64,000 nucleotides of DNA. Source: Diphasiastrum complanatum (Eukaryota > Streptophyta > Lycopodiopsida > Lycopodiales > Lycopodiaceae). The notes under the pieces are model-generated. The model was not told the DNA's origin, made no database searches, and saw nothing but the letters and a program-made list of their open reading frames with translations. The stretch is taken from positions 53,840,965-53,904,964 of the forward strand of contig CM055104.1 in assembly GCA_029204225.1 (NCBI GenBank). Direction: 5' to 3'. A program made the position numbers and the translations under genes. Shown here piece by piece: positions 10,431 to 23,500 of the stretch; the first letter of the stretch is position 1; each line of letters opens with the position of its first letter.

Positions 10431-12220
10431 GATCAAGAGGTTGATCTTGAAGGGCTTCAACAATACAACAAATAAGGTGGCAATTTGGAGCTAGTCAAGA
10501 GCATCAAAGGGGAGTCAAATGGCAAAGATACGGTGTTTGTAGACTCAAGTAAGGTCAAAGGAGCAGCAAGAAAGTGTTGTTCAAGTTTACTTTACTTGTT
10601 CTATCTCATGTTTGAGCAATTTCATGTGAATGTGTGCAAATTGTGAAGGTATGGTGAAACTAGTTACGTTGTTTTGCATCATTTTGATGTTGGAGTTCTA
10701 CTAGCATTCTTGGCTGGTTTTCTTGATGGAAATGAAGCTAAGGGAGGCTCATTATGTCACTCATTCATGGTCAAGTCATCAAGTGATGGAGATATCTTGT
10801 GGCAAGGTGGAAATGGATGCTCATTCATGGATTTTCATGGTGGAGACATATCAAGGAAGGACAAAGATGGAGGAGACATGCAAGCATTGGTTGATTACTC
10901 CCATTTATTGTTTGTTTGTTGTTATTTGCCAAAGAGTTCAAAGTTGGAAGCATGGAAGAATCATTGCATTTACATTCTACTTGGTTCTTCATGTTCTAAT
11001 TACATCTTTATATGGAAAATTGATGTAAGAAATAGTGACTATATCAATTATGAAAGCTATTACAAAACCATAGAAAGAAGGTCTATACTTAGGATGGAGA
11101 TCATTCTAAAGTTAAGTCAAAGTTGTGTGGTAAAACTAGTTGAAGAGGGAGGAAAAATATCGACTAGTTTAATTTAGTCAAGTTGAGTTTATATGGCAAT
11201 TTTGAGGCCAATATGCATTTTCAACTTAGAGAGACTTCATAAAGTTAATAAGGCCTAAGAATAGTGGATTTACTATTTTGGCAACTTAGGCATGTTGATA
11301 AGGTCGCATATAGACCTATTGTAATTGGCTTATTCATGTGCATTGAATCTAGTCATGTTAGATCTAGGGTTTGGAAGAGATCTAGAAACTTTCATAATTA
11401 GAAAAGCTTGTGTAAGAGCATCCAAATAGGGCAAGAGGGTGTTATAAATAGGCTACAATCATGGGAGGAATTCATCTCTCATTCTTCTCTCATTCATTCT
11501 TATGGAAGATATCTCTTTGGGTTTCTACATCCATTTTTTGCATCTTGATGGTGATATAGTGAGATCTTATGTGTAGAATGCTATTTTTCTTATGTTTATA
11601 GATCCACACGTGTGACTACTGTTGTTTTACGGCTGTTGTACGGACTGGAACAGTAAATTAACTTACATAAGTGTTTTTGGCAGGTTTTATTGAGTTTACA
11701 TTTTCTATGTGTAGTAGATGCAATATTTTTACATTGTTAATGATGCTAGATGTGCTCTCCATATTAGCCAGAGATCAAAGGGCATAAATGGATCTTTATG
11801 ATCTGTTTTTTAAACACTCTCCACCCTCAAGATGAGTTTAATTCAAGATAAAAATTAATTCTACTTTTTTCCTAGTCTAAAGTTCATATATTCAGCCTTG
11901 ATTTTCTTTGGCTGTGTTTGGCTTTTTGCGCAGGACTTTGATCAAGTGCAACAACTCTAGTCTTTCAAGAGTGGAGATATAAGAAAGATAGAGTGAAGAG
12001 TATCCCTAAGAAAAAGGTTCATTCCATAATATACCCTAAACTGAATTAGTTTGCTGATTGATACATAACTAGCTGTGTGTGATTGTGAGTGGCACTGCCC
12101 TAACCCAAGCCCTCATCTTCTGAGGCTGGATTTTGTTGGAGGGGAATCAGGCGATAACCAACCTACTGCATGTCCAATCTGAGGAAATATTATTTTTGAG
12201 ATGTCATTGTGGTAAGTTAG
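10431..12220. other. Non-coding stretch, probably copia 3' region and LTR
   Basis: No convincing coding sequence. The 167-codon frame at 10674-11177 is low in complexity and resembles no family known to me. A purine-rich run (about 11143-11158) and a TATA-like GTTATAAATAGG (11441-11452) are compatible with a polypurine tract followed by a 3' LTR of the copia remnant, but no repeat partner is visible. From about 11700 nothing specific is seen. Confidence 0.35.
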
Positions 12221-12224
12221 CAAG

Positions 12225-12451
12225 ATATTGCCTATGGGGTTCATGTTCATTCATCATCATGGCAGGTCTTTGTTTCTGATTGTACCATGGCGAAATGCGA
12301 TACTAGAAGGGGCTTGGAGAAGACAATTGGAGGGGATGTGGCTGGGGAGCTGTTTACTTTTGAATATTGCAATGCCAAGCTCAAAGGGCGACCAACTCTT
12401 GTCAAGACAAAGCAGTCCTTGTCTTGTTTTGATCAGACTCTCCCTGTCCCA
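12225..12451 (+). CDS. Unrecognised candidate exon upstream of PACRG
   Basis: A frame stays open for 227 nt between a plausible 3' splice site (TTAGCAAG, ending 12224) and a strong 5' splice site (CCA then GTAAGT at 12452). It would encode segments such as HSSSWQVFVSDCTMAKCDTR and ELFTFEYCNAKLKGRPTLVK. I do not recognise the family. It could be the last visible exon of an upstream gene, a 5' exon of a longer PACRG transcript or chance. It joins nothing in the window that I can prove. Confidence 0.3.
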
Positions 12452-13203
12452 GTAAGTTGTGCATGAAGTTTGTGGATTGAATATTGAGTGTTTTTTGTGA
12501 CCTATGTCTGTTCTATAGTTTGCTTTTTCATCGGAAAGCATGCCAAAGCTACCCAAAAATTGCCCACTTATGTAAGAAATATGAAAGCAGACCAATCTAC
12601 TACATGAACATGCTACACTCTTATTAAAAAGTGAACATTTCCAGTTGCCTTTTCATAGTTCCTGAAACTTTTTGCAGGAAATTCATCAGCAAAGGTGTAA
12701 TTTATTAAGTTTCACTTTCATCTTTGACTTAGGCTGCAAAACTTGAAGACACTAAGTAGCATTCTTCTATATTAACGAGGCATTCTGACTGGCAAGTGGC
12801 AAATGCAGCAATCCAGAAGAGCAGGCCAGCATGAATTATGCTGTCTAACAGAAAAGGAGCTTCCTTATTGGTCAGCGAACAGTGAGTACATGTCAGTTCC
12901 TACTTTTTTTGGGTCTTTTTCAATTGGATAATGTCTGCTCTTTGCTTGTCAATGTTGAAAAAAGCTTCAAGACATTGGCAGCAGCATTATGCTTTTGGTA
13001 AGGTTCCAATTCTGCTAACTCTTACATTCGTGACTCATAATGCTCGTATTCAGAATCTTGTGGAGATTTGCTGCATGCAGCATTTCTTTTTGTTATGAAG
13101 ATCGGACCTAGCCTTTACTTAAGAGCAGATTTGTAGGGCCTAGATTACAGAAAGATGACATCATTGCATACATGGAAATTTTTCTTTCTATGACAGTCAC
13201 AAG

Positions 13204-16200
13204 ATGCCAAGAAAATACCCCTCAGATTATACTCGCAAAGGTGATGGAGATAAAATAAAGAGAGGAGAGCTAAGAAAAATTGCACCTAAATCAGAGCCAC
13301 CAGTGGCTGGCTCTGTCAAAATGCGAGATAATCCACCAAACACTCTGGTGAGGCCTCTCTGGTTTGTGTTGCCAGCACAAATGAGAACCTTAAAGATTCT
13401 CTTTCATAAAAATTTCTGACTATGTAATGCTGCAGCATAACGATGACCTTTTTTAAGGAAAGTTTTCTTGATCCCTTTGGTTCATGATTCACCAGTTCAG
13501 AAAATTATATGAAAGGGGAGACTTGCCACTGCAAATGGAGCACAATGGTGCAAAAAATTCCATTTCATGGAAGATTGATGTAAGCAAACTCGATTACCAT
13601 CACTATTTGCCAATCTTTTTCGATGGTATTCGAGAAAAAGAGGATCCTTATCGGTTCTTTGCCGTCAAAGGAGTTGAAGACTTGCTTAAGGCTTGTTCTC
13701 TGCAGCTACCCTTTTAACGTATAATACTTTTTGTTTGTTCTGTTGCGATAAATGTGGCATTCTTAAAATAAAACAAGATAAAGAGTAACATAATGATCAA
13801 CCTGATGATATATTGTCATATGCTACAGTACCCTTCAGTTCTCTTATATTTGTTATTTAGTTTGAAGTATCTGGGCATTTCTTCTCTTTTACTCTAATTG
13901 GCAGCCTTTTTCGATATGAATCATGGGGAATGTATTCAACTTTCACAACATGTACATTTTGTCTGATGTCCAAATTTTAAGCTATTAAACCCCTATAGGA
14001 CTCTGAAGCACCTGTGTTTTTATGAGTTTTTCTCCTTTCGTTATTGTTTTGCATTGAATTAGTGTTTCCACCCCGGTTCAGAATTGGGTGGGAAAATTTT
14101 CTGCAAGATATAGCGTTACAAAATATTAGATTTCTAATGAATGCATACAGTTCACTGTTCGTTGTAAAACTTCAAACCAAATTAGTGTTCACAGAATCAA
14201 AATGCACATGACAATGGACACACCAAACTTCACAAACTAAAAGAATCAGTTCTATTCATCATCTAGACTCCAATGAAATGTTACCAACAAACGTTTAGTT
14301 CAAAATATGTTTGGAATGTTTTTTGATTTTTTGTTTTTTTGGTTCTGAGCCATAGACGTATTAGTTTTGGAGGCAGGTACCAGGGGCTTTAAGACTTCAT
14401 GAATGAGCCCAGTTGACTTACTTTTGGGCCTTATTACTGTTCGGGGCCCTTGGGCAGCTTATTAGGGCAAGTGGCCAAAATCAAAACCACTTTGAAAAAT
14501 GGATGTTTAAGTTTCAACTTTCAAGATAACTTTGATTCCATGTTCCAACCTTCACTTTACATTGTAATTCATGATTTATCCATGATCCATTATCAAACAT
14601 TGATCACACCTGTGTTGCCCATTCTGGAATGGAACATGTTCCAGAAAGTCGTTCCGGAACAAGCAATTTTTTTTTTTCTCTTTCAGTACGTACTGAAAAA
14701 CTTGTGTAACTTTTATTTATTTCTTTTGACTATTTATGAAGCTGTTTTGCAAAAAGTGTTCATTGATCTCAACAGCTGACCTCTGAAGGTGTTTTGGTGC
14801 TGTCAATCGCTTATTCATGCTTTCATCATCAGCGGCACTCGTGTATCAGAAAGTGTCTTTGTTTTATTCCGATTTTCCACCAGAAATGTTGGAAACACGA
14901 ACTGCCTCGCTACAAGAAGTACAGAAACCTCGATCTATGCTTCCAGAATTGAATCGATCCATGCTGCCAGAAGGACCAGACCTGCATCAATCTATGCTCC
15001 CAGAACTGCCTCACTGCCTCTATCTATGAACCTTGCTGCCTCAATCTACAAACTGCCAGAACTTAATTTTTTGACGGTTTTTGGTTTTTCATTAGTATTA
15101 GTCTTTAGATAGTTAATGAAACGTACTGCACCAGTATGTTCTGTCCTCAAAACCTTGGAACCGTTTCTATAGATCACACAGTTCACTGGTTAAACATTTG
15201 AACACAAATTAGAACATTAAAAAGCAAAATCAAATAACCTTTTTTCTTCTAGGATTCCGTTTCGAATCTGACCCAAACAATTCATTAGTATTTCGTTGTT
15301 TTCTTTGTATGCAATAGCTTGCCACATGCCAATGCAAGGGCTTTGTCGATGTTTGCCATAAGCATGTGCAGCCTCACATTACCAATAGCAACACTTTTTC
15401 AAACACCAACAATAAGACTGCCAACGTGTGATGCCACATATGTTATGGCCTCCATAAGAGGCGGAACACTGGTGATGGCCTCCATAAGAGGTGGAACACT
15501 GGTTTGGGTTGATCAACATTTTGGTGCCACATAATAGTGTGCACAATTGCCTTGTGTTGCAAATTTAGGTGTGGATCGTGCTTTTGGTGGAACCTACCTA
15601 TACTATGTATATAGAGGTAGGAGTGCCCCTTTATCATTCATTTAGTTTACCTTGGAGTTGGTGGATGCTAAGAACACGTTCATAGCCAAGATGTATCTCT
15701 AGCCTCTTAATGATACAATTAAGAGCTAAGAGTGATGGCTGTTGGTATGGGACATCGGTTATTGTTGAAGGCTTGATCAAGCATGATGTTTGATGTCAAC
15801 AACTCCAAATGTGTGGGAGTGAGTCAGAAATCACGCTGCAGATGGGTAGTAAGTAAGAATTTGTCAATTGACAAATGGAAGTTACCTTAAAAGGATCAGC
15901 TTATTAGTTATCTTGATAGTTGATATTAGAGCCACCAATTTTCGTGTATAAGGTGCACATGTTCCTACCTTTTTTTGTTACAATTTCTTTTTTTCCTTTT
16001 GGAAAGATCTTTGGTGTTTAGTTTAGTAAAGTTTGTATTCCATGGCTTTATGCCTTCAAAAAATCTTGGAAAATTGGTTGTAAATATTTTCGTTCTTACC
16101 TTATTTAGTTCAATTAATATATTAGTCTTGTTACAAGATGCATTAAAAAAATTCACATTTGGCAGTTCAAGGCCAGCTTATTCTATGGTTCCTTTTGAGG

Positions 16201-16862
16201 AAAGTGATGGAGCCAATTTTAAAGATTTATTTGGACTATTAGAAGATAACTCAGATTGTATATTTTTTGCAGACCCTTTTTGATTTACCTTTGAATGCAA
16301 ATTCGAGCCAATTTTAAAGATTTATTTGGACTGTTAGAAGATAACCCAAATTGTATCTTTTGAACAGACCTTTTGGTACCAATTTTTAAGTTTTACCTTC
16401 AAAAGAATTAATTTTTTTAGAACTAGTAAGGGAGAGTTAAACGCCTTTCCCTTCCATTTGCGGGAGGGGATTGAGGTCCCCCTTCCTCTCTTGTCCTTGA
16501 CTCATACGAGGAGGAAATAACCTATCCCCACGTTGCCTATTCCATCTACGATGAAAGGGGAGTCACCGCTCCGCTCCCCAGGTCTTGTCCACCTGGATGC
16601 GGCAGAGCTAGATGCTACCTAGGGGTGCAAGTTGTTGCCCTCCATCTCAAATGATTTGGATGGGTGGCACCTTGAATTGTTGCATGAGAACTTTTTTGAT
16701 TGAACATGTGTAGGGGCTACAATGAAACTTACCCATGACGACCACCCCTAGCTTCCCCCTTTCATGTTTTTCCAAGTTCATATGTTTTCTTTTCAAAGTG
16801 GGTCTTGAGGTACTTGGAGTTAACAAATCCATTTCTTTTCATCAAGTCTGCCCCCCCCGGTC

Positions 16863-16924
<62 letters not shown>

Positions 16925-19900
16925 GAATGCTATTTTATCAAGATAATCCCTGTGCTACTGTCGAACATGGTTAAATTTTGACCCCTACTATGGTTGTTTT
17001 TTAAAACTCAGACCTAGAGAATGCTAGCCCTATTGTTGAAACATGTATAACCACATCAACAATAATCTTGTGAAGGGGGGTTATTGGGAGACGCAATGAC
17101 TTGCCTTACAAGTTTGTGATGAACGTGAGGATTTGTCCTCAATGCTTTGAATCCAACGATGGGCATCATAGTCCATAGAGTCCCTTGTTTGAACTTGAAG
17201 ACACTATAAAGGATGAGATGGAACAGCGATGGACACCTCCTCTCTCTTATGCCTTTTCCTTCCTCTTTCTCTTCCAAATGCTATTTGCTATGATTCACAA
17301 AGTTACGAATGAAGCCACAATTGATCTAGAGCTAAGCTATGAAAGCATCACATAAGCAAGACTTAACCCTAGAAAGCAGGAAAGAGAGAGATTAAGGAGA
17401 CTAAAGAGAGAGATCAATATCATCAGCTAAATAAAAGACTACAATGCTGCCCTATATATACCCCACCAATGAACCCTAAAGTAGGAATTCAAAAATAGAG
17501 GGAGGCAGAAGATTTGGAGGGAAAATAGTGTGCCCCCCCAATAGGAGGACCCCAGCTCCAAATCAATATGACCAAGTCCTAAAAATGTGACCAAATAGGG
17601 CCTGAGGCCAGTACATGAATAAAAAGGGCCCGTAGGCCTGCTTATGCATAATAAAGAATAAAAGAATGGAAGCGGAAAATGTAATGAGCCGAGTCCATAC
17701 CTCTCCCCGGCAGAAAAACAAAGCCCTCCACCGGCTAGCAAGGATAATGACTATCTCAAAAACAACAATGTAAGTACGCTAAATTCTGAAAAAGGATGAA
17801 CTAATGGAAATATTGATGGAGAGGGCATAAGTCATCACAATAGATACCCCACAAGCAACATACAAATGTAAAGCAAGTACTAAGCAACTACTATAGTAAT
17901 GTGATGTAGATGCAAAAAAGAAATAGTCATGGCTATCCGAATCATGAGGTAGAGAGAACCTCTACAACGATATTCGTGGTGGATGAAATAACCAAGGCCA
18001 TGAGGGCTGGAGCCTGATCTGCAAATAATGGTGTATGATAATAAACATCAGCAGGCTCCCATGTGGCCTCCTCAATAGACGACCATCCCACTGTACCAAA
18101 AACTGAACCTGCCGGCGGCGCCGACTATGCTGAAGGTGAACCTGGTAAGAAAGGGAACAACTTAGGATCAACATCGTGGCGACGAAGGGAACATCTTGGC
18201 CGCGTCGTTTGAAACCAAGCAATATGGAACAACCAAGAATGCCAAGGAACCAGAAGAAGATCAAGCAACAACCAAGAATGCCAAGGTATCCGTAATGCCC
18301 AAGATAGTAGAGGAGCAGCCCAAAAGATAGGGACATCATACCAAGGTATCCAAAAAGCCCGAGAAGGTAGAAGTGCATCAGCAACGGGAAGAAAAGATAG
18401 CAGCATCGGAAGACCAGCACCAAGGAGTTGGAACATAAGCAGGATGACAGGTACGCTGTAATAGCATGGAAAACCAAGCGATATGCTAGGAAACATGGAG
18501 CATAAAGAGATCATTCTGACAAAGGATAGCTAGAATGGAAAAATGTGCACCAGCATGGTCAAAAGCCCAAGGTATCCATAAGGCCCATGAATGAGAAGTA
18601 GCAATGGCACACGAAGAGCACCGTGCCAAAAGCTCCAGAAGGTCCAAGAAAGCAATGCATCATCTAAAAAGACATGATGCATGAAAACAGTAGCAACAAA
18701 TCTAGAAATAGTGGAGGCCCCAACTGAAAAACTGTAAATACTCATCCAAAAAGACCTCATATGGACATACCAATCCATCATAGGATGCAGCAAAAAACGG
18801 ATGGAGAATCGGATGACCCATCGGAACTGGCCGCAAGTGTAATCCCAAAGTACACAGTAGAGGCGCACAAGTGAGAAATAGAAAAAATGCACTGGAATGA
18901 GGAACATGATCCGCAGCATCAGTAGCAAGCATCGGAGCAATATCCACGTGTAGCTGGGAATGAGTATGAAAGCACATATGAGCAACACTGAAGTATATGG
19001 CGGCAACATCTCCAAAAACTATCCAAGAGAGGAGAAGAAACTCTCTCAAGGTACTCTGATGGTCCCGGAACACCAGAACAAAGTGGCAACTCAGCATCGA
19101 AAACCAAGCGATATGGAGCAACCCGAAATGACTGGGAACCTGAAGATCATCTAGACAAACAGTAGCTGGAACGGAGGCAATAACCCAAGCCATCAGGATA
19201 TGCCAAGCCTGACAATGAGCAACAATCCAAGGAACAAATAGAGAGCCATGCTATCCTTGATTCTTACAATCAATAGACGAGGTCTAGGGCAAATACTTAT
19301 GACCTTGGACTATGGTGTTAGGGTTTGCTAGGTTTCCTTTTAAATCCATCACTGTATGGGTTATTATGGTGCTCACATGATATATTGCTCTTCGGTACTG
19401 ATACTAGAAGGGTTTGAGGCTTATCATGTTAGAAAAATGATCATGACTACCTCTCAAGAAGAATCTTTAGCAGGTATTCAGGTGTTATACTATACATACC
19501 CCTTGACGCATATGCTACTATGTTCACAATTGGGTTTCCACATTGGAAAAAATAATAGTGATCGACTTATATGCAATGTTTGGACTCTAAGAAAGAACCA
19601 TATACCAGTAGAAAATAGAAGTAAGTTGTTTTTACACTTGATTACAAGTAAGATGGGGTGTTGGTGGGTCTGGAAAGCATGGATATGCTCAGACTGTTCC
19701 ACGCTCGCACAAGACAACTTGACAGTCTTATGGGTCAGGATGGTATGGATTTACCCTGATATCGACGAGGACGACCACATCCTACTTGTTACAAAAAGAC
19801 ATGTTGCTGGACTATGGAAAGCGTAGTGGTTTGCAGGATTGTGCATCTATTTAGTTTGAATCGGTCTTGGGTTTGGTAAACTTGAATGGCATGGATTTGC

Positions 19901-20459
19901 ACAGGTTAGCTTGAATGGCATGGATTTGCCCAAGCATTGTTTCATAGAGTCCATTGGCTACCAAGTCCGTATGTCCCCTGATATCGACTTCTATGACCAA
20001 ACCAGACCTTTTCCATTTTAGTGAATGATTATGGCTGCTTCATAGGATGCTGTTAGACGATTGTATTATAATGATGGATTACTTGCCTAAAACTGATCAG
20101 TATGGCAGATGCCCTGATATGGTGATATTAGGGCAAGACCTACGACATGGTAAGATAATGGTAGGGAAGATTGGACTAATTATGATACATTTCAGTTAAG
20201 CTAGTAGTGAGTCTTTTTTCGGACATGGATAACAACTGATGCTCAACTATGACACCTGTCTTCCTCACTAAATTAACTCGTGCGGTTTTGTTTTGTGGGA
20301 TGGTGACAAGTAACAGTTGAGTTTCCTAAAACTTGCTTCGCTTTATGGTACTTTGTACTGTAAGTTTTGATACAACTTTGTTTAAACCTATTTTGCTATA
20401 AGACGAAAGGATTCAAAAGTTTTGGTCTTGCTTTGTCAAGAGGGACTAAGTGAAATTTG

Positions 20460-20533
<74 letters not shown>

Positions 20534-23500
20534 CAATGAATCAAGTTGTAGAGAGTACTTAAATCACCAGCTTCTTTGAGCATGACGATGGTTTAAACAC
20601 TGGTGAATTGGTGCAAGCTATCCTACACCCAATGTTTACCCCAAAATTTTTCCTGGGTGACAAGAAGTTGACATTTGATGTCAATAGATCATTGCACTTC
20701 TCATTTTTCCATGCACAACCAGTTCGATGGACAGTACCGAGATCGCTATTGGGATCATGTTTTTATGCGACAAGGCATATACATGGTGGCAGGATCTTAA
20801 AGAGAAACCCAACGCACCAATGACATGGGATGAATTCTAGGAGGTGTTTAGGACCGCATTTTTGTTGGGTCCCGGACTGATTTTGAACATTATCATCGAT
20901 TTGCAACTTTGTAAATGGGGAATAAGCCTTTGGGCATCTTTTTTAGGACTTTTAGGAAGTTGTGTCTTGCATTGCCTATCAAATGGACCCAACTCTTCAC
21001 ATTTTATTTTTGGATTTCCCATAGAAATCAATCAAAAGTCTGCAGAAATTTGCTGCAATCCTTAGAGGATGTTGTGTGATTTGCCAAATTTTTTATGATA
21101 TCCATGCCTTAGCCCGAAAAGAGAAGCAAGCCAGTGAGCTTGACTTCAAAGCTTAGGAATCTTCAGGCACCTTCTAGAAAGCTAAAGGAGGTTTTTTGAT
21201 GCCAATTCTTATTTAGGGAAGGAGAAACAAGCTAAGTTGAATAGAGTTGATTTTGATAAGGCCTATGGCGACAGTCTTGTTTATCTTGCATGGAGAAGGG
21301 GCACATGTGCAAGGATTTCCTGAAAAGCCGCAAGAAGTCAAGAGGCCAGGCCCAATCTCTCAAGGCCCTAGGTTGCCTTGCTATTTCTTTCATTGATGTA
21401 TCCCTCATGGATGATACGGTTCGTGAAAGTTGCTGCTTTGATACAGTTGTTTTTGGGCCTCACGATCTCATTCATATGAATGGAATTTTTGGGGACCAAA
21501 ATCCTTTTCGATGATGGGAGCAAAAGCTTTGGCCACTATGCTAAGTGATCACAAATGCGTGGTCAAAATGGCATTGGGCGAGGATCATTGTTCTTTGCCT
21601 ACCATTGGGGATTCAATGTTTTGTAGATATTTTAACTCTGCGCATCATAATATTTTGACAAGGTAGATGTAATTTTGTGAAAAGAGTGGTTTTCTTCCAA
21701 AATGTGTCCTTGATAAAAGATTTCGTAACTCAAAAGTCTGACATTCTGACATAATGGCTGTTGAACTTGAAGGTGATGTAAATATGGCTGCTCTACCATT
21801 TGTATTGTTCATGAAGTTAATCAATGTTTGAAAGATTTGAGGTATCATGCATATCTTTACTGATTAGAAGACGTATTATTTTGTTACTCGAAATTGAAAT
21901 ATTATGTATCAAATCTGCTTGAGGTTTGCCCTTTCAACGATCCCAACGTAGAAGATTCTTCTGTTGGTACTGTCTTCAGAACAAGTAGGCCATCAAAATC
22001 AGATTCTAAAGTGTTCTTTGAGGAACCCAGAAGGTTCAGGGCACATAAGTATATTTTTTAGATCAAAATTATCAGTTGTTTCAAGTGTGGAATCACAAAT
22101 ACTAGTGCATGAGACTCAGAGGGAATTCTTTGAGCTGAAATGAATGAGCAATTGCATGAGGGTTATCTCTATAAAGGAGTATACCATTTGAGAGAATATT
22201 CAGCGTGCGCCCCCCTCAATGTCTTTCACTTAGTGGTTAGAAGATCTAGCTATCCCATTCCATGTCCAGGTTTTTAGTGAGTTCCAGATTTCTTATTAGC
22301 AATTGGTATAGCAGCATGTCATTTTGCTATCCATTTAAATCTCCTTCAGTACATTTGCAATTCTTGCAGTTTTATTGCAATTATGTGCTGTTTAGGTCAT
22401 GTCTCTGATGTACCCCCACAGGGGGCCACATTTCTCTGTATTCAGTACTTCAACATGAGCATTCATAGCGTGAAATAAATTCCTTGTCTGCATATTCGGA
22501 TTTTCAAAATATATTTCTGTGAACACAAGAATGACATTTGTGGTCAACCCTTCTCTCGTCGAAGTTTCTTTAAAATGTAGAAATTGCCTAGTGCTATTAT
22601 GGTCGTCTTCTTCAGTGGTCCTGGTTTTGCTCGGATCTATCCTTGGTTATACATCTTCATGTCAAGTGTTATGCAGTAACTGGTTCTTTTTACGTTCTCC
22701 AAGTTTGAAAAGGCAAATTATGTAAAGTGTGATAAGAGGAGTTTGCTGGTCCAAATGATTTTCAGTTCTCAATGACAAATGTACTTCCTTTAAGAGTACT
22801 ACTTTTTTGAGAGTCTATTCTTGGTTATACATCTTCATGTTCGGTATTATACAGCAATCAGTTCTTTTGTAAGGCTAGCTTTACAAGGAACATTTGTTCA
22901 GTTGGTTTTTGAGTACGATCCTTGTAGTCATCAAGATTCTCTCTTCCAAATTGTTCTGCAAAAGAATTTGAACATTTTATTAGTCTGTTCAGTTTATTGT
23001 CTAGTTCGATGAGAAGATTGTTAAGGACTGAACTTATGTTAGGAATTTATCTTGGATACTCATCTTAGTCAAGAATCTAGCAAGATCTATGCATAGATCA
23101 CTCTAAACTTACTGATTTCGTGACAGGCAGGAAAAGAGAAAATATTACCCGTTATCCCACAATTGATTATACCTATTAAAACAGCCCTCAACACTAGAGA
23201 TCCGACAGTGATGAATATCACACTGCAGGTAAATTTTTTTATTTTGAACATGCATAGATGAATCATGATCCATTATTTGCTTTCCATGTATTCGAGCAAA
23301 CTTAAGTCTTGGAATAAGACTCTTTCCAAAGAGGTTAGATATGGATAAAAGCTGCTTACTTATTTTTTGCTTACTAGCAAAGTCAGCTTGCATCTAGTTT
23401 TTTGTGCAAAAGCATGTAGAATTTGACAAAAGGTACCTTGTAGATTACACTTTTGTCCTATGCATCTGTGTGAATTGTTTTCACAGTCAAAGATTAGGAA

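Larger units (their letters stand above)
13691..23126 (+). other. PACRG intron 2, 9.4 kb, GC-AG, filled with repeats
   Basis: The 5' end reads AAG then GCTTGT; the 3' end reads TTTCGTGACAG then GCAGGA. Within it lie short tandem repeats, a (CT)n tract, LTR-like DNA, a degenerate repeat field, one copy of a (CT)n-tailed element and a Ty3 gag-protease relic. Between 13700 and 14870 I see only AT-rich DNA with no feature. Confidence 0.7.

Noticed and set aside
10674-11177. 167-codon frame after the copia remnant
   Set aside because: No family motif, overlapping frames of similar length, and a position where a copia 3' region or LTR is expected.
14789-15112. A repeat protein with MLPEL units
   Set aside because: The units drift, the spacing is irregular, and stops follow quickly; better read as a degenerate DNA repeat.
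17962-19193. Hydrophobic minus-strand frames up to 171 codons that could look like membrane proteins
   Set aside because: They overlap in several phases across a purine-rich degenerate repeat and match no family; hydrophobicity comes from base composition.
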